From an uncultured Prevotellaceae bacterium (GTDB lineage: Bacteria > Bacteroidota > Bacteroidia > Bacteroidales > Bacteroidaceae), in the NCBI GenBank assembly GCA_947168395.1, contig CAMVLT010000023.1:1-52952 (forward strand): a stretch of 52,952 bases of DNA, written 5' to 3'. The notes under the pieces were generated by a model. The model was not told the DNA's origin. It made no database searches and saw only the letters and a list, made by a program, of their open reading frames with translations. Made by a program: the position numbers and the translations under genes. Positions 40,031-48,968 of the stretch are shown piece after piece; within the stretch, counting starts at the first letter, position 1, and every line of letters starts with the position of its first letter.

Positions 40031-42070
40031 ATGCCAAACTTCAAACTGATTTCGAAATACAAGCCGACAGGCGACCAGCCTGAAGCCATCCAGCAACTGA
40101 CGGACGGCTTGCTTCGCGGTGACCGTTCACAGGTGCTGCTCGGCGTCACTGGTTCAGGCAAGACCTTCACCGTGGCCAACGTCATTGCCAACGTCAACAA
40201 ACCGACGCTCATCCTGAGCCACAACAAGACGCTGGCTGCCCAGCTGTACGAGGAGATGCGCGGCTTCTTCCCCGAGAACGCCGTGGAGTATTACGTAAGC
40301 TACTACGACTACTACCAGCCGGAGGCATATCTGCCCTCTACCGACACCTACATCGAGAAGGATCTGGACATCAACGACGAGATTGACCGGCTGCGGTTGT
40401 CGGCAGTGTCCAACCTGCTGTCAGGGCGCAGGGACGTCATCGTCGTCTCGTCCGTCAGCTGCATCTACGGTATGGGCAGTCCCGTAGCCCTTCAGGAGAA
40501 CGTCATCGAGCTGCACCGTGGACAGATACTGGACCGCAACGCCTTGCTGCGCCGCTTAGTGTCGGCCCTCTACGTCAGGAACGACATAGACCTCCAGCGC
40601 GGCAACTTCCGCGTCAAGGGCGACACCGTTGACATCTTCATGGCCTACAGCGAGGTGGTGCTGCGCATCACATTCTGGGACGACGAGATTGACATGATAG
40701 AAGAGGTGGATGCCGTGACCTTCAGCCGCATGGCCACCTTCGAGGAATACCGGCTCTACCCCGCCAATCTTTTCACCACCTCGGAGGAGCAGACCAACAT
40801 TGCTATCCGCAATATCCAGGACGACCTGGTCAAGCAGGTGGAATTCTTTAACGAAATAGGCGATACCGAAAAGGCTCAGCGAATTAAGGAGCGCGTGGAG
40901 TACGACATGGAGATGATAAAAGAGCTGGGGCACTGCTCAGGTATCGAGAACTACTCACGCTACTTCGACGGTCGTCAGGCCGGAGAGCGCCCCTATTGTC
41001 TGCTCGACTTTTTCCCCGATGATTTTCTGTTGGTGGTCGACGAGAGCCACGTCTCCGTGCCCCAGATAGGGGCTATGTACGGCGGCGACCGTTCACGTAA
41101 GAAGAACCTTGTGGAGTACGGTTTCCGTCTGCCCGCCGCCTTCGACAACCGCCCGCTGACATTCGACGAGTTCCAGCAAATGATTCACCAGGTTATCTAC
41201 GTCAGCGCTACCCCTGCCGACTACGAGCTGAACGAGGCCGAGGGCATCGTCGTGGAGCAGGTCATACGTCCGACGGGGCTGCTGGACCCCGAGATTGAGG
41301 TACGCCCGACGGAGAACCAGATAGACGACCTGATGGAGGAGATACGCCAACGGTCGGAACGCCACGAACGGGTACTGGTGACCACCCTGACCAAGCGCAT
41401 GGCCGAGGAGCTGACGGAATACCTGCTGAACCACGGTGTGCAGACAGCCTACATCCACAGCGATGTGGCAACATTGGACCGCGTGAAAATACTGGAAGAC
41501 CTGCGCAACGGCGTCTTCGACGTGCTGGTGGGCGTCAATCTGCTGCGCGAAGGCCTCGACCTGCCCGAAGTGTCGTTGGTAGCCATCCTCGATGCCGACA
41601 AGGAAGGTTTCCTGCGCAGTCACCGCAGCCTCACCCAGACTGCCGGACGTGCGGCTCGCAACGTCAACGGCAGGGTCATCATGTACGGCGACACCATCAC
41701 CGCCTCCATGCAGCTGACCATCGACGAAACCAATCGCCGCCGCGTCAAGCAGCTACACTACAACGAGGTTCACGGTATTACTCCAACGCAAATCGTCAAG
41801 AACCTCAAACAGAGCACCTTACGACGTGATGACACGCCGTCGGACATCAAGGAACTGCAGCGTACCGATTCAGCGTCCAACGTTAGAGGTTCAACGCTGG
41901 ATATGGCCGCCGACCCAATAGTGGAGCGCATGACCCGCCAGCAGTTGGAGAAAAGCATCGCCAACACTACCAGACTGATGAAGGAAGCCGCCAAGAACCT
42001 GGACTTCCTGCAGGCCGCACAATACCGCGACGAAATAGTCAGGCTACAGCAGGAGCTGGAACTAAAGTGA
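40031..42070 (+). CDS. uvrB: Excinuclease ABC subunit UvrB
   Basis: Damage-verifying helicase of nucleotide excision repair. The 679 residues contain Walker A 'LLGVTGSGKTFTVANVIA' (residues 36-53), the beta-hairpin that clamps DNA ('EYYVSYYDYYQPEAYLPSTD'), the DEAD-like 'LLVVDESHVSVPQIGAMYGG', helicase motifs 'ALDADKEGFLRSHRSLTQTA'-type segment and 'GRAARNVNGRVIMYGD', and a C-terminal UVR motif ('NTTRLMKEAAKNLDFLQAAQ') that binds UvrC. The frame start at 39989 lies in the promoter, so 40031 is used. Confidence 0.96.
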   Translation: MPNFKLISKYKPTGDQPEAIQQLTDGLLRGDRSQVLLGVTGSGKTFTVANVIANVNKPTLILSHNKTLAAQLYEEMRGFFPENAVEYYVSYYDYYQPEAYLPSTDTYIEKDLDINDEIDRLRLSAVSNLLSGRRDVIVVSSVSCIYGMGSPVALQENVIELHRGQILDRNALLRRLVSALYVRNDIDLQRGNFRVKGDTVDIFMAYSEVVLRITFWDDEIDMIEEVDAVTFSRMATFEEYRLYPANLFTTSEEQTNIAIRNIQDDLVKQVEFFNEIGDTEKAQRIKERVEYDMEMIKELGHCSGIENYSRYFDGRQAGERPYCLLDFFPDDFLLVVDESHVSVPQIGAMYGGDRSRKKNLVEYGFRLPAAFDNRPLTFDEFQQMIHQVIYVSATPADYELNEAEGIVVEQVIRPTGLLDPEIEVRPTENQIDDLMEEIRQRSERHERVLVTTLTKRMAEELTEYLLNHGVQTAYIHSDVATLDRVKILEDLRNGVFDVLVGVNLLREGLDLPEVSLVAILDADKEGFLRSHRSLTQTAGRAARNVNGRVIMYGDTITASMQLTIDETNRRRVKQLHYNEVHGITPTQIVKNLKQSTLRRDDTPSDIKELQRTDSASNVRGSTLDMAADPIVERMTRQQLEKSIANTTRLMKEAAKNLDFLQAAQYRDEIVRLQQELELK

Positions 42071-42141
42071 AAAGGCGAAAGAGGTGCGTTAAAAAACAAT
42101 AATGTTCCATGTTCATTGCTTAATGTTCAATGATTATTTTG

Positions 42142-42149
42142 TAATTTTG
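42142..42149 (+). promoter_or_regulatory. -7 box upstream of the DUF4468 gene
   Basis: TAATTTTG, 30 bases before the ATG at 42180. Degenerate TTGAAC-type units (AATGTTCAATG, 42122-42132) lie just upstream. Confidence 0.5.
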
Positions 42150-42179
42150 CCCGGTTAATTAAACAAAAAGACAAGTGAT

Positions 42180-42782
42180 ATGAAAAAACTGTTGATTGCA
42201 ATGATGATGTGCCTGCCCCTCTGGGCAGTTGCTCAGAACACTTGGGAAATGCCCGAAACCAATGGCACCGCCGCAAATCCTGATCAGAAATACTTAGTAG
42301 GCGCCGTGCCTGTGGTCGACGGCAAGGTGACGTTCCAAACCGTGATAGATGCACCCGGCAAAAGTGCCGCCCAGATTTACGACATCGTCAAGAGCTACAT
42401 GGAGAAGATGACCAAAGAGCCTGGCCAGTTTGAGCAGAGCCGCATCGTGCTGGCCGATTCAGCTAAATTTGAGGTGGTTGGCTCCTATCAGGAGTGGCTG
42501 GTTTTCAAGTCTACCGCCCTGGTACTCGACCGCACCCGTCTGTATTACCACCTCATTGTCAACTGCTCCGACGGAAAGGCCGATATCAGCATGACCCGCA
42601 TCTACTACCTCTATGAAGAGGAGCGCGATCCTCAGACCTTGAAGGCCGAGGAGTGGATTACCGACGAAGTAGGCCTGAACAAGAAGAAGAACAAGCTGTC
42701 GCGTGTGGCCGGCAAGTTCCGCCGCAAGACCATCGACCGCAAGGACTACCTGTTCAACAAGTTTGCGAGCCTGCTGAAATGA
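42180..42782 (+). CDS. DUF4468-type exported protein
   Basis: A 200-residue protein with a signal peptide ending in 'LPLWAVAQ' (about residues 12-19) and the DUF4468 core: 'VVDGKVTFQTVIDAPGKSAA', 'IYDIVKSYMEKM' and 'LYYHLIVNCSDGKADISMTR', followed by a basic C-terminus. The family has a TATA-box-binding-protein-like fold, is common in Bacteroidetes, and has no known function. It overlaps the next gene by 4 bases and is probably co-transcribed with it and the porin gene. Confidence 0.8.
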   Translation: MKKLLIAMMMCLPLWAVAQNTWEMPETNGTAANPDQKYLVGAVPVVDGKVTFQTVIDAPGKSAAQIYDIVKSYMEKMTKEPGQFEQSRIVLADSAKFEVVGSYQEWLVFKSTALVLDRTRLYYHLIVNCSDGKADISMTRIYYLYEEERDPQTLKAEEWITDEVGLNKKKNKLSRVAGKFRRKTIDRKDYLFNKFASLLK

Positions 42783-42985
42783 GCAAATACCATAACCTGC
42801 AACCGTTTGAGGACAAGGGGCGCTTCAGGGTGTTGCGCCAGTGGCTCAACCTCATCTTCATCATCGGAGCCATCGTCGGCATGATATGGTTCATGAAGGG
42901 CGACCACGACACCGCCATCTATATTATGATAGGTGCCGGCGTGTTCAAGTTTGTGGAGTTGACACTAAGAATTGCCAAGTTGTGA
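42779..42985 (+). CDS. Small two-helix membrane protein
   Basis: Sixty-eight residues from 'MSKYHNLQPFEDKGRFRVLR', with two hydrophobic helices ('LNLIFIIGAIVGMIWFM' and 'TAIYIMIGAGVFKFVEL'). It overlaps the genes on both sides (ATGA upstream, TGATG downstream), so translation is likely coupled. No function recognised. Confidence 0.7.
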   Translation: MSKYHNLQPFEDKGRFRVLRQWLNLIFIIGAIVGMIWFMKGDHDTAIYIMIGAGVFKFVELTLRIAKL

Positions 42986-45315
42986 TGAGCAGGACAACCA
43001 GAAATCGCCAGTGGACAGTAAGGATTATCGCCTTACTATTCACCATACACTATTCACTATTCATTAGCGAAGCGCAAACCTTCAACCAGATTGACGAATC
43101 GGGCAACGTCACACAACGTGACGAAAGGAGCCGCAACTTCAATCCCCACAACAACGACACCACCAATGCCGGCAAGGAGATACCACGCGGCATCTACGTC
43201 TGGACCATCGACCGCAAGTTCGGCGACATACGCCCTGCAACTGTCGACACCATCCCCCACCTCTACCCCACTTCCACTCTGAATACGGGCATGTACGGCG
43301 AGTACAACACACTCGGCAACAACTACACCGCACGCCAGAACCGCATCTACATCGACCGTCAGGAGCCACAGCAGTTCATGTTCACCGAGCCTTACAGCTT
43401 CGTCTACAAAGCCCCCGACCAGCTGCACTACACCAACACGCTGTCGCCTATCACCAACCTGTCGTATGACAACTGCGGCGACAAGACCGACGGCGAGGAT
43501 CACCTGGAGGCCAAGTTTGCCGTCAACGCCGGAAAACGGGTCGGACTGGGATTCGACATGAACTATGCCTACGCCCGAGGCTACTTCAGCAATCAGGCAG
43601 CCTCCCACTTCGGAGCCACCATCTATGGCTCCTACATCGGCGACCAGTACAACCTACACGCCATGTTCTCGACCTATCATCAGAAAGCTACCGAGAATGG
43701 CGGTATCACCGACGACAAATACATTGTCCATCCCGAAGCCATCGACCAGTCGTTCAGCGACAACGAAATACCCACCGTACTGTCCAGCAACTGGAACCGC
43801 AACGACAACCTGCACCTGTTTCTGAGCCACCGCTACAACATCGGCTTCTATCGCAAGGTGCCCATGACCGAGGAGGAAATCAAGGCACGCAAGTTTGCCA
43901 TGGAGTCGGAAAAAGAGAAAGAGCAGGCCAAGCAGAAGGACAAGAAGGAACCAACCTTTGCCGGACGCCCCAAGAATGCGGCCATCGTCGGAGCCGAACC
44001 TCCACGTGACTCAACGGCCATCGACACCACCCGCATCAAGGTCGACAGCCAGGAAATGCTCGACAGCCTGCTTCTCGCTGAAAAGCGGAAACAAGCCGAG
44101 GAAGACTCCACCATGAAGCAAGTGTTCGTGCCCGTCACCAGCATCATCCACACGCTGGAGATGAACAAGTACGACCGCATCTATCAGGCATACGGCTCAC
44201 CCAACGACTATTACGCCAACACCTACTTCAAGCAGAACTATACGGGAAAGACCGACTCCCTCTACGACCAGACCCGCCACTTCCAGATGAAGAACACCCT
44301 GGCACTGGGACTGCTCGAAGGTTTCAACAAATGGGCCAAAGCAGGGCTCAAGGTCTTTGCGACCCACGAACTGCGCAACTTCGAGATGGACGAACTGGTG
44401 GACGAACAGCCCGTGCTCCATAAAGTGACAGAGCACAACGTCAGCATCGGCGGACAGCTCATTAAGAGCCAGGGCCACACCCTGCACTACAACGCCACCG
44501 CTGAACTGTGGGCCGTAGGCGAAGATGCCGGACAGCTGAAAGCCGACTTCAATACCGACCTCAACTTCCCCCTCTTCGGCGATACCATCACCTTGGCCGC
44601 ACATGCCCACTTCTACCGGCTGAACCCCACCTACTACCAGCGCCACTACCACTCCAAGCACTTCTGGTGGGACAACGACGACCTTTCCAAAGAGACCCAT
44701 ACCCGCATCGAGGGAACCTTCAGCTACCAGAAAACCAAGACCAGTCTGCGCGTGGCTATTGAGGAGATACAGAACTACACCTACCTCGGCATGAGCTACA
44801 TGAACGACGACGAGAACCGCAAGTACCTCTCGGCAGCCATCAGCCAGCACAGCAGCAACATCAACATGCTCACCGCCCAGCTGCGCCAGCACCTCACCCT
44901 CGGCCCCGTCAACTGGGAAAACGTCGTCACCTACCAGAACAGCAGCGACAAGGAAGTGCTGCCCGTGCCTGCCCTCAACCTCTTCACCAACCTATACCTC
45001 GGCTTCAAGATTGCCCGTATACTCAGCGTAGAGTTGGGTGCCTGCTGCACCTTCTTCACCGAGTACGAAGCCCCCGACTTCTGCCCACAGCTCAACCAGT
45101 ATGCCGTGCAGGAGAACTCCGACAGCCGCGTCACACTGGGCAACTACCCCTTTGTCGACGTCTACGCCAACATGCACCTGAAGCGGGCCCGCTTCTTCAT
45201 CATGTGGAACAACATTGCAGGCAACGTCGCCAGCAAGAATGCCTTCCTCACCCCCCACTACCCCATCAACCGTACCGTCATGCACATCGGCGTCTCCTGG
45301 AATTTCTTCAACTAA
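42985..45315 (+). CDS. Putative outer-membrane porin (Bacteroidetes 'putative porin' family)
   Basis: A 776-residue exported protein. The signal peptide hydrophobic core ('ALLFTIHYSLFISEAQ') is built from an ATTCACT repeat. The mature part contains family phrases 'GKEIPRGIYVWTIDRKFGDI', 'FMFTEPYSFVYKAPDQLHYT' and 'ISNQAAS'-like glycine-aromatic strands, with alternating hydrophobic and polar residues to a terminal aromatic ('HIGVSWNFFN'), the mark of an outer-membrane beta-barrel. A charged region near residues 290-380 ('SEKEKEQAKQKDKKEP') is probably a periplasmic or external loop. Substrate unknown. Confidence 0.85.
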   Translation: MSRTTRNRQWTVRIIALLFTIHYSLFISEAQTFNQIDESGNVTQRDERSRNFNPHNNDTTNAGKEIPRGIYVWTIDRKFGDIRPATVDTIPHLYPTSTLNTGMYGEYNTLGNNYTARQNRIYIDRQEPQQFMFTEPYSFVYKAPDQLHYTNTLSPITNLSYDNCGDKTDGEDHLEAKFAVNAGKRVGLGFDMNYAYARGYFSNQAASHFGATIYGSYIGDQYNLHAMFSTYHQKATENGGITDDKYIVHPEAIDQSFSDNEIPTVLSSNWNRNDNLHLFLSHRYNIGFYRKVPMTEEEIKARKFAMESEKEKEQAKQKDKKEPTFAGRPKNAAIVGAEPPRDSTAIDTTRIKVDSQEMLDSLLLAEKRKQAEEDSTMKQVFVPVTSIIHTLEMNKYDRIYQAYGSPNDYYANTYFKQNYTGKTDSLYDQTRHFQMKNTLALGLLEGFNKWAKAGLKVFATHELRNFEMDELVDEQPVLHKVTEHNVSIGGQLIKSQGHTLHYNATAELWAVGEDAGQLKADFNTDLNFPLFGDTITLAAHAHFYRLNPTYYQRHYHSKHFWWDNDDLSKETHTRIEGTFSYQKTKTSLRVAIEEIQNYTYLGMSYMNDDENRKYLSAAISQHSSNINMLTAQLRQHLTLGPVNWENVVTYQNSSDKEVLPVPALNLFTNLYLGFKIARILSVELGACCTFFTEYEAPDFCPQLNQYAVQENSDSRVTLGNYPFVDVYANMHLKRARFFIMWNNIAGNVASKNAFLTPHYPINRTVMHIGVSWNFFN
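43036..43066. repeat. CTATTCAC repeat within the porin signal peptide
   Basis: Units CTATTCACCATACACTATTC then ACTATTCATTAG lie inside the coding sequence and encode the hydrophobic core of the export signal. Confidence 0.6.
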
Positions 45316-45405
45316 TCGGCTGACGCATATTATTTTAATGATTATCCGCATTTAGATAAAGGGACAGTGGGACATTAAGGGCGTTTTTAGGGCACGATTT
45401 AACAA

Positions 45406-45895
45406 TTATTTAGTGAATTCTGGTCGATAAATGCCACTGTTGCCACTGGGGGCTATACTGGGATTGAAAGTGCTCCAGATGGGAATGCTGTAGATGCGAT
45501 GCAGACGGTCACAGTAGTAGCTGAGCGTCATGGCACCTTCATTGCCATTGCCTGCAATGCCCAGTGGGAAATAATCTACCGTCATGGGGACCATCGGCGC
45601 GGGCGTATCGGTGAACGACACATACGTGGGGTGAGTTTGATGACCTTCTCATCGGCGCTCTTGTTGCCATGCTTGTGTATATACCAGGAAAATTGGCATC
45701 GCTTGCCGCGATACTTGTCAGGCACCGTCCTGTCGATATAGATGAAGTACTTCTCATATCGATATATTACCATAATACCGCAGCACTTCCATTACATGAA
45801 TTCTACAGTCCCGGGGGCCAATCGGCCCAAAGAGCTTGCCATGTCAGAAACATCATTTACCTCAGTGCTGCGAAACAAGGCTACTGAATTTCCGC
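45406..45895 (-). pseudogene. Decayed protein gene with a stop and a frameshift
   Basis: Three collinear pieces on the minus strand read as one protein. The first (45895-45800) gives 'STEVNDVSDMASSLGRLAPG' and ends at an in-frame TAA. The second continues in the same frame from 45773 as 'MVIYRYEKYFIYIDRTVPDK' to 'KVIKLTP'. A one-base loss in a CCCC run near 45630 then shifts to the third frame, 'TYVSFTDTPAPMVPMTVDYF' to 'SGIYRPEFTK'. A -7 box (TATCTTTG, 45906-45913) lies at its 5' end. Family not recognised. The rest of 45316-45980 holds no intact gene. Confidence 0.5.
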
Positions 45896-45920
45896 TATGA
45901 CGAGCCAAAGATACGAAAGA

Positions 45921-45948
45921 TCTCCCACATCTGTTCCGACATGGGAGA
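45921..45948. terminator. Hairpin with adjacent T-run upstream of the pseudogene
   Basis: TCTCCCA (45921-45927) and TGGGAGA (45942-45948), followed on the plus strand by ATTTTTGGATTTTTT. On the minus strand it lies 33 bases past the DUF5675 stop and could end that operon, with the T-run facing the other way. Confidence 0.4.
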
Positions 45949-45980
45949 ATTTTTGGATTTTTTAATGAAATGCCCGGCTC

Positions 45981-46502
45981 TTACTTGATGGTAATCCATA
46001 CGGCCTCGCCCCTACCCTTGGCCTCGACAATCTTCTGCTTCAGGCGGTGGAGCCAGATGCGCGATTCGAGCACTTTGCCGACCTCGCGGTTCTTGCCTAC
46101 GAGGATGCAGCCTTCGGTGTCCGCGGTCGTGTTGCCGGCATGGATGCGGATGCCCTCAAACTTCGGCACGCCGAGCAGTATAGGCAGCCACTGCTTGAAC
46201 TTCGGCGAGTACGAGATGACTACTGCGTAGCGGCCTTCGGGAATGGCCGAATGTCCTTTCACCTTGTAGGCACCGTTCTTGTAGTCGCGCCAGGTGGGTT
46301 CCAGGGTGTCGCAGAAATAGAGAAGACTCTCCCCCATCCCCTCCCTATCAGGGAGGGGCGTAGATAGTTTATCCGCTAAATTCTGGCTTACAGGGTAACT
46401 GCTCCCCTCCCTCTCAGGGAGGGGTTGGGGGTGAGTCTTTATGTACAGCCTACCAATGGTGTAGGTCTTGCGTTTTGCTATACGTTCTAATATCAGTTCC
46501 AT
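45981..46502 (-). CDS. DUF5675 family protein with an in-frame palindromic insertion
   Basis: A 173-residue protein. The native parts are 'MELILERIAKRKTYTIGRLY' and, from residue ~62, 'YFCDTLEPTWRDYKN', 'SAIPEGRYAVVISYSPKF', 'LLGVPKFEGIRIHAGNTTAD' and 'TEGCILVGKNREVGKVLES'. The His-Ala-Gly-Asn and Thr-Glu-Gly-Cys segments look like an L,D-transpeptidase-type active site, though activity is not shown for the family. Residues about 22-59 come from a 113-bp palindromic element that separates two normally adjacent segments. In Bacteroidales such genes are common in mobile regions, consistent with the neighbours. Confidence 0.75.
   Translation of the reverse strand: MELILERIAKRKTYTIGRLYIKTHPQPLPEREGSSYPVSQNLADKLSTPLPDREGMGESLLYFCDTLEPTWRDYKNGAYKVKGHSAIPEGRYAVVISYSPKFKQWLPILLGVPKFEGIRIHAGNTTADTEGCILVGKNREVGKVLESRIWLHRLKQKIVEAKGRGEAVWITIK
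46325..46437. repeat. 113-bp palindromic element in the DUF5675 gene
   Basis: The 34-base arms (46325-46358 and 46404-46437) are near-perfect inverted copies: GACTCWCCCCCAWCCCCTCC, then CT and GGGAGGGG. In the gene's sense direction the arms encode 'PQPLPEREGS' and 'TPLPDREGMGESL'. The same arms occur at 48179-48300. Confidence 0.85.
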
Positions 46503-46544
46503 TTTACCTTTTTACTTTTTTACCTTTTCAATTCCTCCTTAATG

Positions 46545-48968
46545 TCACGATGTCACTTTGTCATTGTCACGCTTTAACTCAGGCGACTTCGACACTTTAC
46601 TCCAGCGCTTAGTGTCCTCCTTCTGAACCCATCCGTCACGATTCCAACGAGAGATAATCTTGATGATAGAGTTACGTGGAAGCGAGCTACGCTTTAACGC
46701 TGCCAAGTCATCAGCTGTGAAGGTTGGTGGCAACTGGTCGAATATATTGTTATTCTCACCATAGCGCTGGCACTCTGTCTGAGCATCTACATACTGATTC
46801 TGTAGTGCCTGCCCAAACACTTTTATTTGTTGGTTCAAACAATACCCGGCCATCATAACAGCAAATTCAAGACAAGCCTTGGACTCCTTGGAACAACCAC
46901 TCAGAAGATGGAATATAACCCCACAACGGAAACCAATGACAGCAGCACGACGGCGATAAACGTCCTTCACAAGGTCGATGTCCTTCAGAGCCATCACACG
47001 CTGCTGCTCAACCCATTGATCGATGGTCTTACGCAGACGGGGGGTGTCAACATAACCGCTGAATGCACGCAGACGAGTCACAGCCTCCTGAATCCTTGCT
47101 TCGTCTTCGGCTGAGCGACGCCCGTATCTGGGCATCTTGGCAAATGAGGTGTCGGGCATCTCGGCTAACAGAATACGGCTTGAAAGCCCGTTTTCTACAT
47201 TATCCCCCTTAAAGCACTTCCTGACAGCCCCACTGGTTCCAAGCATCGACCAATTATACGCTACTTTCACGACTCCCGATTCTGCCTGGTCTGAATTGTA
47301 ATCCTGTCCCCATTCAGAGTCTATGGGGTCAAAGGCAAGGCGATAAATGTCGTACTTCGAACTCCAGGAGCCGGCACCGTTGGTCTTGCGCAGCGTGTCA
47401 AGTTCCTCGCCAAACGAGTACAAGGTGTGGCCGTTGGAATTCTTCATACGCTTCAACAGCGTTGAGCACGAAACCGTTACAGGAACTACACGAATCAGCA
47501 CTTTCGGGTCTTCAGGAGCCTTCTCGTTGGCCTTGCGGCCTTTCTTGCGGTCTCTCCATTCATCCTCACGCTTACGAGCCAGAGCATCCTCTTCGTCGAA
47601 CTGACGCTTCCAGACGTTCACGGCATGCTTGCATACAGACTTACCTGATGCTTGTTCACCGTAGATAATCGACATCATACCCAACTTCTGCATTTCACCG
47701 TCGCAATATCGCACCTCTACTTGGTCGGCGTATGCCGCCGCCAGAGGCATCAGCGAACAGAGCACGGGCATGTGCATCGACACGGGGACACCTATGAGGC
47801 TTTCACGAAGCCCGATGGGCAATGCTTTGACATTAACCTTCACACCAGTCTCTTCGGTCACAGCCTCAGCATCCTCCACTTCATTCGACGATATTCCGAT
47901 TTCTAAAGCACTTACAATCTGATCCATCAAACGAGAGCCCTTTGTCGGCTCTTTGCAGGCCGAATGGATGATGCTCTTCATCTCTGCGACTGACAACCCA
48001 AATCGAGGCATCACCTCCAGCAACCAATCCTCGTTGTTATCGCAGATGGCACGGAGATTGGCAGCCAACTGATGCAGCCGTTTGTTGCGCTCACCTTCTG
48101 AAGGTTCACCACCAGTTCTGCGCCAGTACTCGCTAATAATAGAGGTATAGGGAATGCCTTTGAATGATGTCGGGAACAGACCCTCCCCCTTACCCCTCCC
48201 TGTATGGAGGGGAGTAGTATGTTCATTCGCTGAAGAAGCCGTTTCATCGTCTTGAGAGTAATTACTCCCCTCCCTCACAGGGAGGGGCTGGGGGAGAGTC
48301 TCTCCATCGTAGTACGCCCCATCCTCCGTGCGCCCGTCGATGCTCAACCCTCTATCGGTATAAGCCTTTCTCCTCGCAGCCACCTCTTCCTCCGACAGCT
48401 GCTGATACCAACCATCGGCACGGTAGATTTCGAACGACGCAGGCGAGATATAGATGAACCGCTCAGGCGTAAAACAGCTGGTATCGCACTCCACGCCGAG
48501 TGCCTTGCAGTACTCACGCTGTGCCTCGGGCACCGTCATTCCCATCGGCAGCCGGATATCTATGTGCAGCTTCCTGCGGATGGAATACTCCTTGTGCAGC
48601 ATCAGCCCCTGCCACATGCCGCCAGCCTCCACATCGAGCCGTTCAGACATCATGTTGGCTTGCTCAACCTTCTCCGGGTCATCAATATCGATGCAAGTCT
48701 GCCAAGTGAACGACTCAGCATCAATATGCTCACGGTCGCGGTAATCATCACGGAACCGGGTGTAATGCGGACAGCGGAAAGGCAGATAACCTTTCAATCG
48801 TCTTTGCTCCTCCTCCTCGCGGCTGTCATTGATACGCTTTGCCAGGTTGGCGAGTCGCGCCTCACGGGTCAGCGCGTCGTAGTCAGGGAGCGGGCATTCT
48901 TTTACGAATGCCCTGTTTTGCTCCTTGTTCAGTCTCGGATTGAGTGCTATCACTCTTTCTACTCCCAT
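46545..48968 (-). CDS. BT4734-like / DUF3987 protein (VirE-type mobile-element helicase-primase)
   Basis: An 807-residue protein. The N-terminal ~210 residues match the BT4734-like domain ('HYTRFRDDYRDREHIDAESF', 'ERFIYISPASFEIYRADGWY'). The middle is a DUF3987-type P-loop region with Walker A 'SIIYGEQASGKSVCKHAVNV' near residue 435 and 'TLYSFGEELDTLRKTNGAGS'. The C-terminus holds a winged-helix-like end ('PRNSIIKIISRWNRDGWVQK'). Such proteins are replication or mobilisation factors of Bacteroidetes mobile elements. Residues about 223-264 derive from a palindromic insertion between the two main domains. It overlaps the upstream gene by 10 bases. Confidence 0.75.
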   Translation of the reverse strand: MGVERVIALNPRLNKEQNRAFVKECPLPDYDALTREARLANLAKRINDSREEEEQRRLKGYLPFRCPHYTRFRDDYRDREHIDAESFTWQTCIDIDDPEKVEQANMMSERLDVEAGGMWQGLMLHKEYSIRRKLHIDIRLPMGMTVPEAQREYCKALGVECDTSCFTPERFIYISPASFEIYRADGWYQQLSEEEVAARRKAYTDRGLSIDGRTEDGAYYDGETLPQPLPVREGSNYSQDDETASSANEHTTPLHTGRGKGEGLFPTSFKGIPYTSIISEYWRRTGGEPSEGERNKRLHQLAANLRAICDNNEDWLLEVMPRFGLSVAEMKSIIHSACKEPTKGSRLMDQIVSALEIGISSNEVEDAEAVTEETGVKVNVKALPIGLRESLIGVPVSMHMPVLCSLMPLAAAYADQVEVRYCDGEMQKLGMMSIIYGEQASGKSVCKHAVNVWKRQFDEEDALARKREDEWRDRKKGRKANEKAPEDPKVLIRVVPVTVSCSTLLKRMKNSNGHTLYSFGEELDTLRKTNGAGSWSSKYDIYRLAFDPIDSEWGQDYNSDQAESGVVKVAYNWSMLGTSGAVRKCFKGDNVENGLSSRILLAEMPDTSFAKMPRYGRRSAEDEARIQEAVTRLRAFSGYVDTPRLRKTIDQWVEQQRVMALKDIDLVKDVYRRRAAVIGFRCGVIFHLLSGCSKESKACLEFAVMMAGYCLNQQIKVFGQALQNQYVDAQTECQRYGENNNIFDQLPPTFTADDLAALKRSSLPRNSIIKIISRWNRDGWVQKEDTKRWSKVSKSPELKRDNDKVTS
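48179..48300. repeat. 122-bp palindromic element in the DUF3987 gene
   Basis: Arms share GACYCTCCCCC, CCCCTCC and GGAGGGGA with the 46325-46437 element, while the cores differ. In sense they encode 'PQPLPVREGSN' and 'TPLHTGRGKGEGL', the same reading frame as in the DUF5675 gene. Confidence 0.85.

Noticed and set aside
41882..41920. Further repeat insertion near the UvrB C-terminus (SNVRGSTLDM)
   Set aside because: The DNA has only loose dyad symmetry and a weak match to TTGAAC units; this region of UvrB is a variable linker anyway.
46149..46367. Plus-strand PLPIREG peptide frames over the palindromic elements
   Set aside because: Because the arms are palindromic, both strands give similar peptides. 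Only the minus-strand frames belong to full-length genes.
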